Assembly: GCA_002431345.1 (NCBI GenBank)
Contig: DJEN01000037.1
Coordinates: forward strand, 1-17,022
Length of the DNA stretch: 17,022 bases
Source: Megasphaera sp. UBA5897
Lineage (GTDB): Bacteria; Bacillota; Negativicutes; Veillonellales; Megasphaeraceae
Direction of reading: 5' to 3'
The notes under the pieces are model-generated. The model was not told where the DNA came from and ran no database searches. It worked only from the letters and a program-made list of their open reading frames with translations. Below are positions 6,667 through 14,272 of the stretch, piece after piece (position 1 is the stretch's first letter; every line of letters starts with the position of its first letter). A program made the translations under genes and the position numbers.

Positions 6667-7311
6667 ATGAAAAACAAAATCATGACAGCGTTATGTGCCT
6701 GCCTGCTTGCCGGCTCTGTTGCCGTGGCTGCAGCACCGGCTGCCGTGACAGATGCGCCGCAGTACGTGCAAACCCGTGCAGACGGCAGCTCGCTTACGGT
6801 CAAATATCCTGCTGTCACGGTGCCGGGCAATCAAACGGCCAGTCAGCTGATTATGCAGTATTTTATGGATGAACAGGCTAAAGCAGCGGCATTTTTTAAT
6901 AAAGAAGCCGTCAACGGCATGAAAATGACCGAAGAAAAATCCTACACGGTTACCTTAAATAATGGCAAATATCTCTCTTTCATTGATCAGGGATATATTT
7001 ACTATGATAAAGCGGCCCATCCGACCAGCTGGAAAAATGGCGTAACGTTTGATATGGAAACGGGGAAACGCGTAGCATGGCAAGATATTATCCGTCCGGA
7101 AGATGCAAAGGCGTTTTCTTTAAAAAATATCAACATGAAAATCTTTACGAGCAAGCACGTATTGTCCAGCTATTTTAACGGATTGACAGAGCTGCCGAAA
7201 AATTACTATCTTGATAAAAATCAAACGATTCATTTCATTTTTAACCAATATGAAATTGCCCCGTATTCTTCGGGCATTATTGATATTCCCATGAATAAGA
7301 AAGCTAAATAA
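6667..7311 (+). CDS. Secreted DUF3298-domain protein
   Basis: A 214-residue protein with a Sec signal peptide: basic MKNK, hydrophobic core to about residue 20, likely cleavage near AVA-AAP (21/22). The mature part resembles the DUF4163/DUF3298 pair known from anti-sigma factor RsiV and many exported proteins: a central ISY-like segment (LSFIDQGYIYYDKAAHP), GVTFDMETGKRVAWQDII, and the C-terminal NQYEIAPYSSGIIDIPM that is the DUF3298 signature. It lacks the membrane anchor and zinc-finger-like part of an anti-sigma factor and no sigma factor gene is adjacent, so its role is unknown, perhaps envelope-related ligand binding. AAAGGAGG at 6652-6659 sets the start. It appears monocistronic. Confidence 0.85.
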   Translation: MKNKIMTALCACLLAGSVAVAAAPAAVTDAPQYVQTRADGSSLTVKYPAVTVPGNQTASQLIMQYFMDEQAKAAAFFNKEAVNGMKMTEEKSYTVTLNNGKYLSFIDQGYIYYDKAAHPTSWKNGVTFDMETGKRVAWQDIIRPEDAKAFSLKNINMKIFTSKHVLSSYFNGLTELPKNYYLDKNQTIHFIFNQYEIAPYSSGIIDIPMNKKAK

Positions 7312-7461
7312 TCCGTTTTTACTGCAAATAAAGCGGCAGTACAGCGTGAAGATGCATGCGTGTTGTCTATGGACCGGAAAAGAACGTTGATACATGATGA
7401 CCAAGACCGATGTTGGCTTATACGACGTAAGAAAGCATAAAAAGGTATTCGTTTGGATATA

Positions 7462-7490
7462 TTGCAAAATAAACTAACATATGATATGAT
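7462..7490 (+). promoter_or_regulatory. Promoter of the rubredoxin gene
   Basis: TTGCAA (7462-7467), 17 bases, then TATGAT (7485-7490). It lies 57 bases before the rubredoxin start codon, in an AT-rich stretch after 150 bases without any other visible signal. Confidence 0.75.
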
Positions 7491-7547
7491 AATAACAGGT
7501 AATTAATAAAAGTTATTTGTTGAAATTTCCTTTAGGAGGTCGTACAC

Positions 7548-7709
7548 ATGGATAAATACGAATGCTCGATTTGCGGTTATATTTATGATGAAGCAGAAGG
7601 CGATGCTGATGCAGGCGTAGCAGCTGGCACAAAATTTGCCGATTTGCCGGAAGATTGGGTATGTCCGACTTGCGGCGCTGGCAAAGAAGACTTCGTCAAA
7701 ATGGACTAA
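7548..7709 (+). CDS. Rubredoxin
   Basis: A 53-residue protein with the complete rubredoxin pattern: CSICGY at 6-11 and CPTCGAGK at 39-46 supply four Cys ligands (C6, C9, C39, C42) for a single iron, with YIYDEAEGD, the G-V-G-T-like GVAAGTKFADLPEDWVCP linker, and the usual F/D C-terminus. Rubredoxins carry one electron in the cytoplasm of anaerobes, often to oxygen- or peroxide-detoxifying enzymes or other redox partners. TTAGGAGG at 7531-7538 fixes the start; it has its own promoter at 7462-7490. Downstream lies a perfect hairpin and then a flavoenzyme with a Cys-rich N-terminus, which may be a partner (inference). Confidence 0.97.
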   Translation: MDKYECSICGYIYDEAEGDADAGVAAGTKFADLPEDWVCPTCGAGKEDFVKMD

Positions 7710-7724
7710 TCACCTGCAGTAGGC

Positions 7725-7766
7725 AAGCTTACCATTATGTGCTACTATCATAATGGTAAGCTTTTT
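7725..7766 (+). terminator. Perfect 15-bp hairpin terminator or attenuator after rubredoxin
   Basis: AAGCTTACCATTATG (7725-7739) and its exact reverse complement (7749-7763) enclose a nine-base loop, followed by TTT and C. The T run is short, so termination may be partial. The next gene's ribosome binding site starts at 7774, leaving no room for a promoter, which suggests that the downstream gene is reached by readthrough. Confidence 0.82.
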
Positions 7767-7787
7767 CTGTTATAAGGAGGGATATGT

Positions 7788-8816
7788 ATGAATATGAAAG
7801 AAATACGGGATACAGCCAGAAGCAAGATGAAAGGATGTCATGTCTGTCCGATTTGTGATGGCAAAGCCTGTGCCGGCATGATTCCCGGTTTTGGCGGACT
7901 GCGGACGGGAAGCTCGTTTCGGCGGAATTTGGCGTCGCTTCAAGAATACGGCTTGATTATGCGGAGTATGTCCGGTGTGGAAGAACCGGATACGACGATT
8001 CCTTTGTTTGGCAATACGCTGCGTATGCCCATCTTGGTAGCTCCGGTTGGCGGCATTGTTCTCAACGCGCAGGTAGATGGAGATCCGGCAGCAGTAGAAC
8101 AAGCCTATGACGAAGCCGTGACGCAGGGAGCCATGGAAGCGGGAACCATGGCCTTTACCGGAGATAGCGGCGCTCCGTATATGTACGCTTCCGGGATTGC
8201 ATCCTGTAAAAAGAGATCGGGGTATGTCATTCCGACGATTAAGCCGCGGGAAGATGAAAAAATTATAGAGAAGGCTGTGCTGGCAGAACAATCCGGCGCA
8301 CCGGCCGTAGCAAGTGATATTGATGCGGCTACATTGATTAATATGCGGATTTTTGGACAGCCTGTTGGTCCGAAGAGTGCGGCAAGCATTGCTAAAATCG
8401 CTGCGGCGGTACAGATTCCTTTTATTGTCAAAGGCGTTATGTCGGCAGACGAAGCGGCCGCGTGTGCAGAAGCCGGCGCCCAAGGTATTGTTGTTAGTAA
8501 CCATGGCGGCCGCGTGCTGGATGGCATGGTAGGGACTGCCGATGTACTGCCGGATATTGCAGCAGCCGTCAAAGGCCGCCTGACGATTTTTGCGGACGGC
8601 GGCGTGCGTCATGGAGAAGATGTATTGAAACTGCTGGCTCTTGGCGCCGATGCGGTTTTGATTGGCCGTCCGGCAGCCGTAGCGGCTATTGGCGGCGGCG
8701 CGGCAGGTGTTCGCATGTTGTTGGACACATATAAGCGGGAATTATGTGACGCCATGATGATTACGGGAGTTCGTGATGTAAAACATGTTCCACAGCATAT
8801 TTTGAAAAAGTTATAA
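7788..8816 (+). CDS. FMN-dependent alpha-hydroxy-acid oxidizing protein with Cys-rich N-terminus
   Basis: A 342-residue TIM-barrel flavoenzyme of the lactate dehydrogenase/oxidase and glycolate oxidase superfamily. Seen motifs: PILVAPVGG near 81-89, the FMN-contacting lysine K215 in FIVKGV, the active-site SNHGGRVLDG with H239 and R242, ADGGVRHG (269-276) and IGRP for phosphate binding. These enzymes oxidise 2-hydroxy acids such as lactate to 2-keto acids; substrate here is unknown. The N-terminus carries C17, C20, C23 and C28 in CHVCPICDGKAC, absent from classical lactate oxidases but seen in related anaerobe proteins, and a possible iron-sulfur or metal site. AAGGAGG at 7774-7780 sets the start. 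It lies downstream of rubredoxin across a hairpin. Confidence 0.88.
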   Translation: MNMKEIRDTARSKMKGCHVCPICDGKACAGMIPGFGGLRTGSSFRRNLASLQEYGLIMRSMSGVEEPDTTIPLFGNTLRMPILVAPVGGIVLNAQVDGDPAAVEQAYDEAVTQGAMEAGTMAFTGDSGAPYMYASGIASCKKRSGYVIPTIKPREDEKIIEKAVLAEQSGAPAVASDIDAATLINMRIFGQPVGPKSAASIAKIAAAVQIPFIVKGVMSADEAAACAEAGAQGIVVSNHGGRVLDGMVGTADVLPDIAAAVKGRLTIFADGGVRHGEDVLKLLALGADAVLIGRPAAVAAIGGGAAGVRMLLDTYKRELCDAMMITGVRDVKHVPQHILKKL

Positions 8817-9120
8817 ATGTTTTCTTAGAAAAATAAAACAGAGACTGCTGCAGGGAAATGACTGCCCTGCGCGGTCTCTGTTTTTGTATATATTTTATCC
8901 CGCATATCGCACATATGGCGTTGTGTATTTACGAATAACGCAGTTTTTACGGTGACGCAGTCTTGGACAAGCGGTGTACGCGCAGCAAAACGCAGGAGGG
9001 CAGGCAGCCTGCGGCATGTATCTATTAAAATCATCTATTGTAAATGCTTTTTACTAGCCCGAACAAGACAAACATGGTATCATTATATAATGTATGAAAA
9101 GGTTTTATAGGAGGTTGTAT
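8817..9120. other. Intergenic stretch before the HAD gene
   Basis: Of these 304 bases the first 70 hold the terminator of the preceding gene. From about 8890 to 9080 I see no gene with a ribosome binding site and no recognisable RNA. CGCAG-like words recur (around 8939, 8956, 8982, 8990) and there is a GCAGG-CAG-CCTGC palindrome at 9000-9012, none of which I can assign. Near the end, TATAAT (9086-9091) is a good -10 element for the HAD gene but the expected -35 position reads poorly. Confidence 0.4.
8835..8885 (+). terminator. Terminator after the flavoenzyme gene
   Basis: A long stem pairs 8835-8855 with 8865-8884 (AACAGAGAC with GTCTCTGTT, then GC and GCAGGG with CCCTGC, one G-U pair and one bulged T) around a nine-base loop, and ends in five T's. 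It lies 18 bases after the stop codon. Confidence 0.88.
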
Positions 9121-9768
9121 ATGTACAACTATGTATTGTTTGATTTGGATGGGACGTTGACAGATTCCAAAGAAGGAATTATCAAGTCTGTAGAATATGC
9201 GTTGATTCAAATGGGAGAATCGACGCAGGGACGGCTGGACCAGCATACGATTGTAGGGCCGCCGCTTCTTACGACTTTTCAAGAGGTATTTGGTTTTTCA
9301 GAGGAAAAAGCCAAGAAGACGTATGCGTATTTTCAAGAACGGTACAGTACGATTGGCAAATTTGAAAACAAGGCGTTTGACGGGATTGTACCGATGCTGC
9401 AGCAGATGAAGAAAAAGGGGATTCGCTCCTTTGTGGCGACTTCCAAGCCGCAGGTGCATGCCCAGGCGATTTGTGAAAAATTCGGCATTGCGCCGTATGT
9501 AGAAAAAATTGCCGGGCCGGCTGTCGGCGGCACGGACACGAAAGCCGATATTATACAGCGTATTTTAACGTATATCGGACCGGCTTATCAGGGACATACT
9601 GTCATGGTCGGCGATAGAAAGTTTGATGTAATCGGCGCGCGGACTGCAGGACTTCCCGTCATTGCCGTCGGCTATGGGTATGGCAATGAACGCGAACGGG
9701 AAGAACATCCGGCAGACTTTTTTGCGCCTACTGTAACGGATTTGCAGCAGATTCTTTTAGATGCATAA
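9121..9768 (+). CDS. HAD-family phosphatase (Gph/PpaX-like)
   Basis: A 215-residue HAD subfamily IA hydrolase. Motif I FDLDGTLTDS has nucleophile D8 and D10; motif II is VATSKP with T107; K141 in TKADI is the probable motif III lysine; motif IV is VGDRKFDVIGA with D165 and D169. A helical cap lies between residues 17 and 85. Such enzymes remove phosphate from small molecules such as phosphoglycolate, pyrophosphate or nucleoside monophosphates; the VGDRKFDVIGA form is frequent in proteins labelled phosphoglycolate phosphatase or 5'-nucleotidase, so the substrate is open. I chose ATG 9121 because TAGGAGG at 9109-9115 precedes it; an upstream in-frame ATG at 9094 would sit before that site. It is 17 bases from the next gene. 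Confidence 0.9.
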   Translation: MYNYVLFDLDGTLTDSKEGIIKSVEYALIQMGESTQGRLDQHTIVGPPLLTTFQEVFGFSEEKAKKTYAYFQERYSTIGKFENKAFDGIVPMLQQMKKKGIRSFVATSKPQVHAQAICEKFGIAPYVEKIAGPAVGGTDTKADIIQRILTYIGPAYQGHTVMVGDRKFDVIGARTAGLPVIAVGYGYGNEREREEHPADFFAPTVTDLQQILLDA

Positions 9769-9785
9769 AGAAAAGAGGTATTTTT

Positions 9786-12707
9786 ATGGAATTAAAAACA
9801 GGCATGATGATACATGGGTTTCAGGTAGACCGTGCCGTATATGTCAAAGAATTAGACAGTCAGGCCTATGAAATGCGCCACGTTCAGTCCGGCGCACGGC
9901 TTTTATATATCCAAAATGAAGATGACAACAAAGTATTTTCTATTTCGTTTCGCACGACGCCGACAGACAGCACGGGCGTGCCGCATATTTGCGAACATTC
10001 TACGCTTTGCGGCTCCCGAAAATTTCCGCTGAAAGAACCCTTTGTCGAACTTGTCAAAGGGTCGCTGAATACCTTCCTCAATGCCATGACCTTTCCGGAC
10101 AAAACAATGTATCCAGTAGCCAGCCGCAATGCGATTGATTTTAAAAATTTGATGGATGTATATTTGGATGCTGTATTTTTCCCCAATATGCTGAAAGATA
10201 AAGAAGTGTTGATGCAGGAAGGCTGGCATTATGAAATGGCATCGGCTGACAGCCCGCTTACGTACAGCGGTGTCGTCTATAACGAAATGAAAGGCGTATT
10301 TTCTTCACCGGATGCCCAGCTGGAACGGCATGTCATGGATAACTTGTTCCCCGATACGACGTATGGCGTAGAATCGGGCGGCGATCCGGACTGCATTCCC
10401 CAGCTGACGCAGGAAGCCTTTGCCGCTTTTCATGCCAAATATTATCATCCAGCCAACAGTTATATTTTCTTGTACGGCGATATGGATATAGACAGCACGC
10501 TGGCATTTATTAATGATGAATATTTGAGCCATTTTCATGTCGAAGAAATTGATTCGGCTATTGCACGGCAGATTCCGACCGGCAGCGTGATAAAGTCCTA
10601 TCCGTACGGCATTGCCAAAGAGGAAAAAACGGCCCATAAAACACTGCACAGCTTGACCTATGTCGTAGATGACGCCATTGACACGACGCTGGGACTGGCT
10701 TTTAAAGTGTTGACGTATGTACTGCTGCAGTCTCCGGCTGCTCCGCTGAAAAAAGCACTCGTTGATGCCGGTGTAGGCAAGGATATTTCCGGTGATTTCC
10801 AAGATGGACTGCTGCAGCCGCTGTGGAGCATTGCTGTCAACGGCTCTGACCCGGAAGCCCAGGAAAAAATTCTGCCGATAGTACGGCAGGTGCTGGAAGA
10901 CATGGTGGCGCACGGTATCGACAAGACGATGCTGGAAGGCGCATTGAACCGTGTTGAATTTACACTGCGTGAAGCCGATTTTGCCGGTCGGCCCAAAGGA
11001 TTAATTTATGGCATCCGCTGCATGGATACGTGGCTGTATGACAAAGACCCATTGGAACCTCTCCGCTATGAAGAAGCACTCAAGACATTGCGCGCAGGTA
11101 TGAAAAATGGCTATTATGAACATATTTTGCAGAAATATATTCTCGATAATCCTTATTTTGCCTTGGTATCGTTAGTACCGCAGCCTGGACTGACAGAAGA
11201 ACATGACAAGGCAATGGCAGAAAAATTGGCAGCCTACAAGGATACGTTGTCAGCAGCGGACATAGAACAGATTATGGCGGCTACGCAGGCATTGAAAAAA
11301 CGGCAGGCTACGCCGGATTCTCCTGAAGCGCTGCTGACGATTCCTACGCTGTCCCGCAGCGACTTGGAACAGAAAGCTGAATCTATTGTCATGCACGAAG
11401 AAGAGGCAGCAGGAATTCATCTTTGCCATGTACCTGATTTTACCAACGGCATTACTTATCTCAATGCCTATTTTGATTTGCACGGCATGACGGCTGAAGA
11501 CATTCCGTATGTCTATTTGCTCAGTGACCTGCTTGGGGATTTGGATACGAAAGAACATTCGTATATGGAAATCGCTTCGCTGATTGACCTGCATACTGGC
11601 GGCGTTGACAGTACGGTATCGGCATTTTCAGACCGGACAGACAACAAAAATTATACGCCGGTTTTCAAATTGAAGACAAAAGTATTAAGCCAAAATTTGG
11701 ACAAGGCCATTTCACTGCTCAAAGAAATTTCGCTGGATACTGTCTTTACCAATACAGACCGCTTGATTGAATTGATTGAAGAAACCAAAGCCGGCTGGGA
11801 TATGGATGCCTTCCGCCGCGGCCATACGATTGTCATGCACCGTGTATTGTCTTATGTATCGCCGGTCGAAGCGTTTTGTGATGCCGGTGAATTATCTTAC
11901 TATGAATTTATCAGCCGGATAGCGGCCCAAATCCGTGAAAACAGCACATCGGTAGCAGATCGTTTGGAACAGACGATGAAAAAGATATTTACGCGCGCTG
12001 CCATGACACTGGAAATTACGAGCAGTGAAAACGATAAGAACGACGCCGTGTCGCTGCTGCCGACATGGACGCAGGCTCTGCCGGCCGGTGAAAAACAGAC
12101 GTCGCTGTGCCAGTTTGCGCTGACGCAGAAAAACGAAGGCATTATGACCAGCGGCAAAGTCCAGTACGTAGCCAAAGGCGGCAATTTCCGCGATCATGGC
12201 TATTCCTATACAGGTTCTTTGATGGTACTTGATACGATTTTGCAGTACGGGTATTTGTGGACTAAAATCCGCGTGCAGGGTGGCGCATACGGTGCTTTTA
12301 CGCGCTTTTATGATAACGGCGATATGGTGTTATGCTCGTATCGCGATCCGAATTTGGGACAAAGCATCGACGCATACAATGCTCTGGCCGATTATTTGGA
12401 TGCCTTTGATGTATCGGACAGAGAAATGACAAAATATGTCATCGGCACGCTGAGCCGGATTGATATTCCGCTGACGCCGTCGCTGCGCGGCGATAAAGCC
12501 ATGAACCGGTACTTTACAGGAACGACGCAGGAGGCAGCGCAGACACGCCGTGACCAGCTCCTGCAGACGACAGCCGCTGATATTCGGGCATTGGCCCCGC
12601 TGATTCGCGCCGTCATGAAGGACAACAATGTCTGCGTCATGGGGAATGAAGCCAAGATTCGCCAGGAAGCCAAATGGTTTGACCAGCTTGTTTCGCTGCC
12701 GGATTAG
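9786..12707 (+). CDS. M16C zinc metallopeptidase (PreP/Cym1-like presequence protease family)
   Basis: A 973-residue insulinase-type peptidase of the single-chain M16C group. The inverted zinc motif HICEH gives H67, E70 and H71, with the distal Glu E167 in VVYNEMKG and the usual NTFLNAMTFPDKTMYP segment after it. Two N-terminal and two C-terminal alpha/beta repeats are expected, joined by a helical hinge (the M16C-associated region, about 460-720). Near 829-860 the conserved R-x2-GGAYGAF and SYRDPN stretch that closes the substrate chamber is present. These enzymes degrade peptides such as cleaved signal or targeting peptides in a closed cavity. No signal peptide is visible, so it is probably cytoplasmic. 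Length fits PreP-like proteins. It sits between the HAD gene and gluQ in one unit; a functional link to them is not evident. Confidence 0.94.
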   Translation: MELKTGMMIHGFQVDRAVYVKELDSQAYEMRHVQSGARLLYIQNEDDNKVFSISFRTTPTDSTGVPHICEHSTLCGSRKFPLKEPFVELVKGSLNTFLNAMTFPDKTMYPVASRNAIDFKNLMDVYLDAVFFPNMLKDKEVLMQEGWHYEMASADSPLTYSGVVYNEMKGVFSSPDAQLERHVMDNLFPDTTYGVESGGDPDCIPQLTQEAFAAFHAKYYHPANSYIFLYGDMDIDSTLAFINDEYLSHFHVEEIDSAIARQIPTGSVIKSYPYGIAKEEKTAHKTLHSLTYVVDDAIDTTLGLAFKVLTYVLLQSPAAPLKKALVDAGVGKDISGDFQDGLLQPLWSIAVNGSDPEAQEKILPIVRQVLEDMVAHGIDKTMLEGALNRVEFTLREADFAGRPKGLIYGIRCMDTWLYDKDPLEPLRYEEALKTLRAGMKNGYYEHILQKYILDNPYFALVSLVPQPGLTEEHDKAMAEKLAAYKDTLSAADIEQIMAATQALKKRQATPDSPEALLTIPTLSRSDLEQKAESIVMHEEEAAGIHLCHVPDFTNGITYLNAYFDLHGMTAEDIPYVYLLSDLLGDLDTKEHSYMEIASLIDLHTGGVDSTVSAFSDRTDNKNYTPVFKLKTKVLSQNLDKAISLLKEISLDTVFTNTDRLIELIEETKAGWDMDAFRRGHTIVMHRVLSYVSPVEAFCDAGELSYYEFISRIAAQIRENSTSVADRLEQTMKKIFTRAAMTLEITSSENDKNDAVSLLPTWTQALPAGEKQTSLCQFALTQKNEGIMTSGKVQYVAKGGNFRDHGYSYTGSLMVLDTILQYGYLWTKIRVQGGAYGAFTRFYDNGDMVLCSYRDPNLGQSIDAYNALADYLDAFDVSDREMTKYVIGTLSRIDIPLTPSLRGDKAMNRYFTGTTQEAAQTRRDQLLQTTAADIRALAPLIRAVMKDNNVCVMGNEAKIRQEAKWFDQLVSLPD

Positions 12708-12719
12708 GTCGTGAGCGGC

Positions 12720-13667
12720 ATGAGAGGACGATTTGCGCCGAGTCCTACGGGATATATGCATTTGGGAAATGCTTGGACAGCATTTCTTTGCTGGCTGCAG
12801 GTTCGGCAGGCAGGCGGCACCTTGGTGCTTCGCGTGGAAGATAATGACGAACAGCGGTCCAAACCTGTCTTTCGTTCTGCACTGTTGGAAGATTTGCACT
12901 GGCTAGGGCTGACGTGGGATGAAGGGCCGGATATAGGCGGTACGTACGGCCCGTATCGCCAACAGGAACGGTATGCCCTGTATGATGCGGCGCTGGAACA
13001 GCTGCGGCATTATGAACGATTGTATCCCTGCTACTGCAGCCGGGCTAGACTGCAGGCGATTGGCGCGCCTCACGCAGGAGAACATGCTGTCTATGACGGC
13101 CACTGCTATGGGCTGACGCCGGAAGAACGGCAGTACATGACTAAAAAGCCGTCTTGGCGCATTCATGTGCCGGCAGAGACTATCTTTTTTACGGACGGTG
13201 TATATGGGCCGCAGCAGGCCTATTTGCCGAAGACGTGCGGAGATTTTGTCGCGCGCCGGGCTGATGATATGTATGCGTATCAGCTGGCAGTGTCTGTGGA
13301 TGACGGTTCTATGGGGATTACACATGTACTGCGCGGACGGGACTTATTGTCTTCAACAGCCCAGCAGATTTGGCTTATTTCTTTATTGGGATATACACCT
13401 CCTGTGTATACACATGTTCCCATGTTGGTAGATACCAACGGATTTCGTTTGTCTAAACGGCAGCACGGCTTAACGATTCGCCAGCTGCGGGATGAGGGAG
13501 CTGCCAGAGAGACCATTTTATCGTATCTGGCATACCAAGGCGGCCTTATTGAGGAAAAAGGCGAGTATAGTTTGGCTGAGTTGGTACGCCGCTGTGACCT
13601 TTCCAAGCTGGGCCGGGATGATATTGTCATTCACAACAATAGTATAGAAGCAATGCAGGCTGTATAA
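12720..13667 (+). CDS. gluQ: Glutamyl-Q tRNA(Asp) synthetase
   Basis: A 315-residue paralogue of the GluRS catalytic domain without an anticodon-binding domain, which attaches glutamate to queuosine in tRNA(Asp). It has GRFAPSPTGYMHLGN (HIGH-type HLGN at 14-17), a KMSKS-type RLSKR at 243-247, and the diagnostic zinc site C104-x-C106 ... Y125-x3-C129 in PCYCS and YDGHC. The three bases between the previous stop and a GTG at 12711 leave no space for a ribosome binding site for GTG; the ATG at 12720 has AGG at 12706-12708 at 11 bases and matches the family N-terminus, so I prefer it. Translation is probably coupled to the protease gene. A terminator follows. Confidence 0.93.
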   Translation: MRGRFAPSPTGYMHLGNAWTAFLCWLQVRQAGGTLVLRVEDNDEQRSKPVFRSALLEDLHWLGLTWDEGPDIGGTYGPYRQQERYALYDAALEQLRHYERLYPCYCSRARLQAIGAPHAGEHAVYDGHCYGLTPEERQYMTKKPSWRIHVPAETIFFTDGVYGPQQAYLPKTCGDFVARRADDMYAYQLAVSVDDGSMGITHVLRGRDLLSSTAQQIWLISLLGYTPPVYTHVPMLVDTNGFRLSKRQHGLTIRQLRDEGAARETILSYLAYQGGLIEEKGEYSLAELVRRCDLSKLGRDDIVIHNNSIEAMQAV

Positions 13668-13686
13668 ACAGCTGTGAAGAGAACTG

Positions 13687-13722
13687 AAAAATCACTGTGT
13701 CTTTGACATGGTGATTTTTTTT
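13687..13722 (+). terminator. Terminator after gluQ
   Basis: A 15-bp stem (13687-13701 with 13705-13719, two G-U pairs) with a TTT loop runs into a T tract to 13722. It isolates the HAD-M16-gluQ unit from the division cluster. Confidence 0.88.
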
Positions 13723-13752
13723 AGATACTTTTGTATAATCACAGGATATTTA

Positions 13753-13782
13753 TTGTCAGATAGTGTGAAAATGTGGTAAAAT
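13753..13782 (+). promoter_or_regulatory. Promoter of the mraZ division cluster
   Basis: TTGTCA (13753-13758), 18 bases, then TAAAAT (13777-13782). It lies inside the array of 10-nt MraZ-type repeats, as expected for an autoregulated mra promoter. A TATAAT at 13734-13739 is an alternative -10 but has no good -35. Confidence 0.6.
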
Positions 13783-13799
13783 GTGGTGAAAAGTGAAAG
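13760..13799 (+). promoter_or_regulatory. Four 10-nt-period GTG repeats, probable MraZ operator
   Basis: GTG occurs at 13763, 13773, 13783 and 13793, exactly every ten bases, each preceded by A/T-rich bases and mostly followed by GAAAA or GTAAAA. MraZ proteins are known to bind arrays of short direct repeats with about 10-nt spacing upstream of mraZ (TGGG-type in E. coli, AAAGTG-type in Mollicutes). The array covers the -10 box and the predicted start, consistent with autorepression. Confidence 0.78.
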
Positions 13800-13823
13800 A
13801 CGCGGAGAGGAGATGACGGGTCG

Positions 13824-14264
13824 ATGTTCATGGGAGAATATTCGCATTCCATCGATGCGAAAGGACGCGTGATTTTGCCGGCCAAATTCAGAGATGAATT
13901 AGGGCCTCATTGTGTTGTCACCCGTGGACTGGAAGGCTGTCTCTCCGTATATACGATGGATGCGTGGATGAATTTGGCAAGCGGCATGAAAAAGCTGAAG
14001 GCATCCAAAGAGAATGTCCGCGCGTTTAAACGTTTTCTGTTTGGCAGTGCAGCTGAAGTGGAGTTTGATAAACAGGGACGTGTCTTGATTCCCAGTACGC
14101 TTCGCGAATATGCCAAGCTGAAAAAAGAAGTAACCGTTATTGGAACAGGAGATAAAGTCGAAATTTGGGATGCTGAATCGTATGCTGCGTATGCAGCAAA
14201 AATTGTTCCCGATATGGAAGAAATCGCGGAAAGTTTGGACGAATCGCTGGAACTGGATTTTTAG
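13824..14264 (+). CDS. mraZ: Transcriptional regulator MraZ
   Basis: A 146-residue protein with two SpoVT/AbrB-like DNA-binding repeats: MFMGEYSHSIDAKGRVILPAKFRDEL with DAKGR at 11-15, and EVEFDKQGRVLIPSTLREYA with DKQGR at 82-86. MraZ forms a ring-like oligomer that binds direct repeats at its own promoter and controls the division and cell wall cluster. The start follows AGAGGAG at 13806-13812. Its stop codon (14262-14264) overlaps the ribosome binding site of rsmH, so the two are one unit. Length is normal. Confidence 0.96.
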   Translation: MFMGEYSHSIDAKGRVILPAKFRDELGPHCVVTRGLEGCLSVYTMDAWMNLASGMKKLKASKENVRAFKRFLFGSAAEVEFDKQGRVLIPSTLREYAKLKKEVTVIGTGDKVEIWDAESYAAYAAKIVPDMEEIAESLDESLELDF

Positions 14265-14272
14265 GAGGAAAG

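Noticed and set aside
7321..7340. ACTGC/GCAGT inverted repeat after the DUF3298 gene as terminator
   Set aside because: Only five base pairs with a ten-base loop and no T run.
7770..8612. Long minus-strand open frame (280 codons) opposite the flavoenzyme
   Set aside because: Complement of a clearly recognised FMN enzyme; composition is His/Arg/Cys-rich as expected from antisense reading and no domain is visible.
10305..10913. Minus-strand open frame (202 codons) opposite the M16C peptidase
   Set aside because: Antisense shadow of a gene with intact zinc motif and family-wide conservation.
12330..12899. Minus-strand open frame (189 codons) across the M16C-gluQ junction
   Set aside because: Antisense to two recognised genes; no start signal and no domain.
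13703..13739. TTGACA in the gluQ terminator loop with TATAAT at 13734-13739
   Set aside because: Spacing is 25 bases, far from 17, and the TTGACA is part of the terminator stem.
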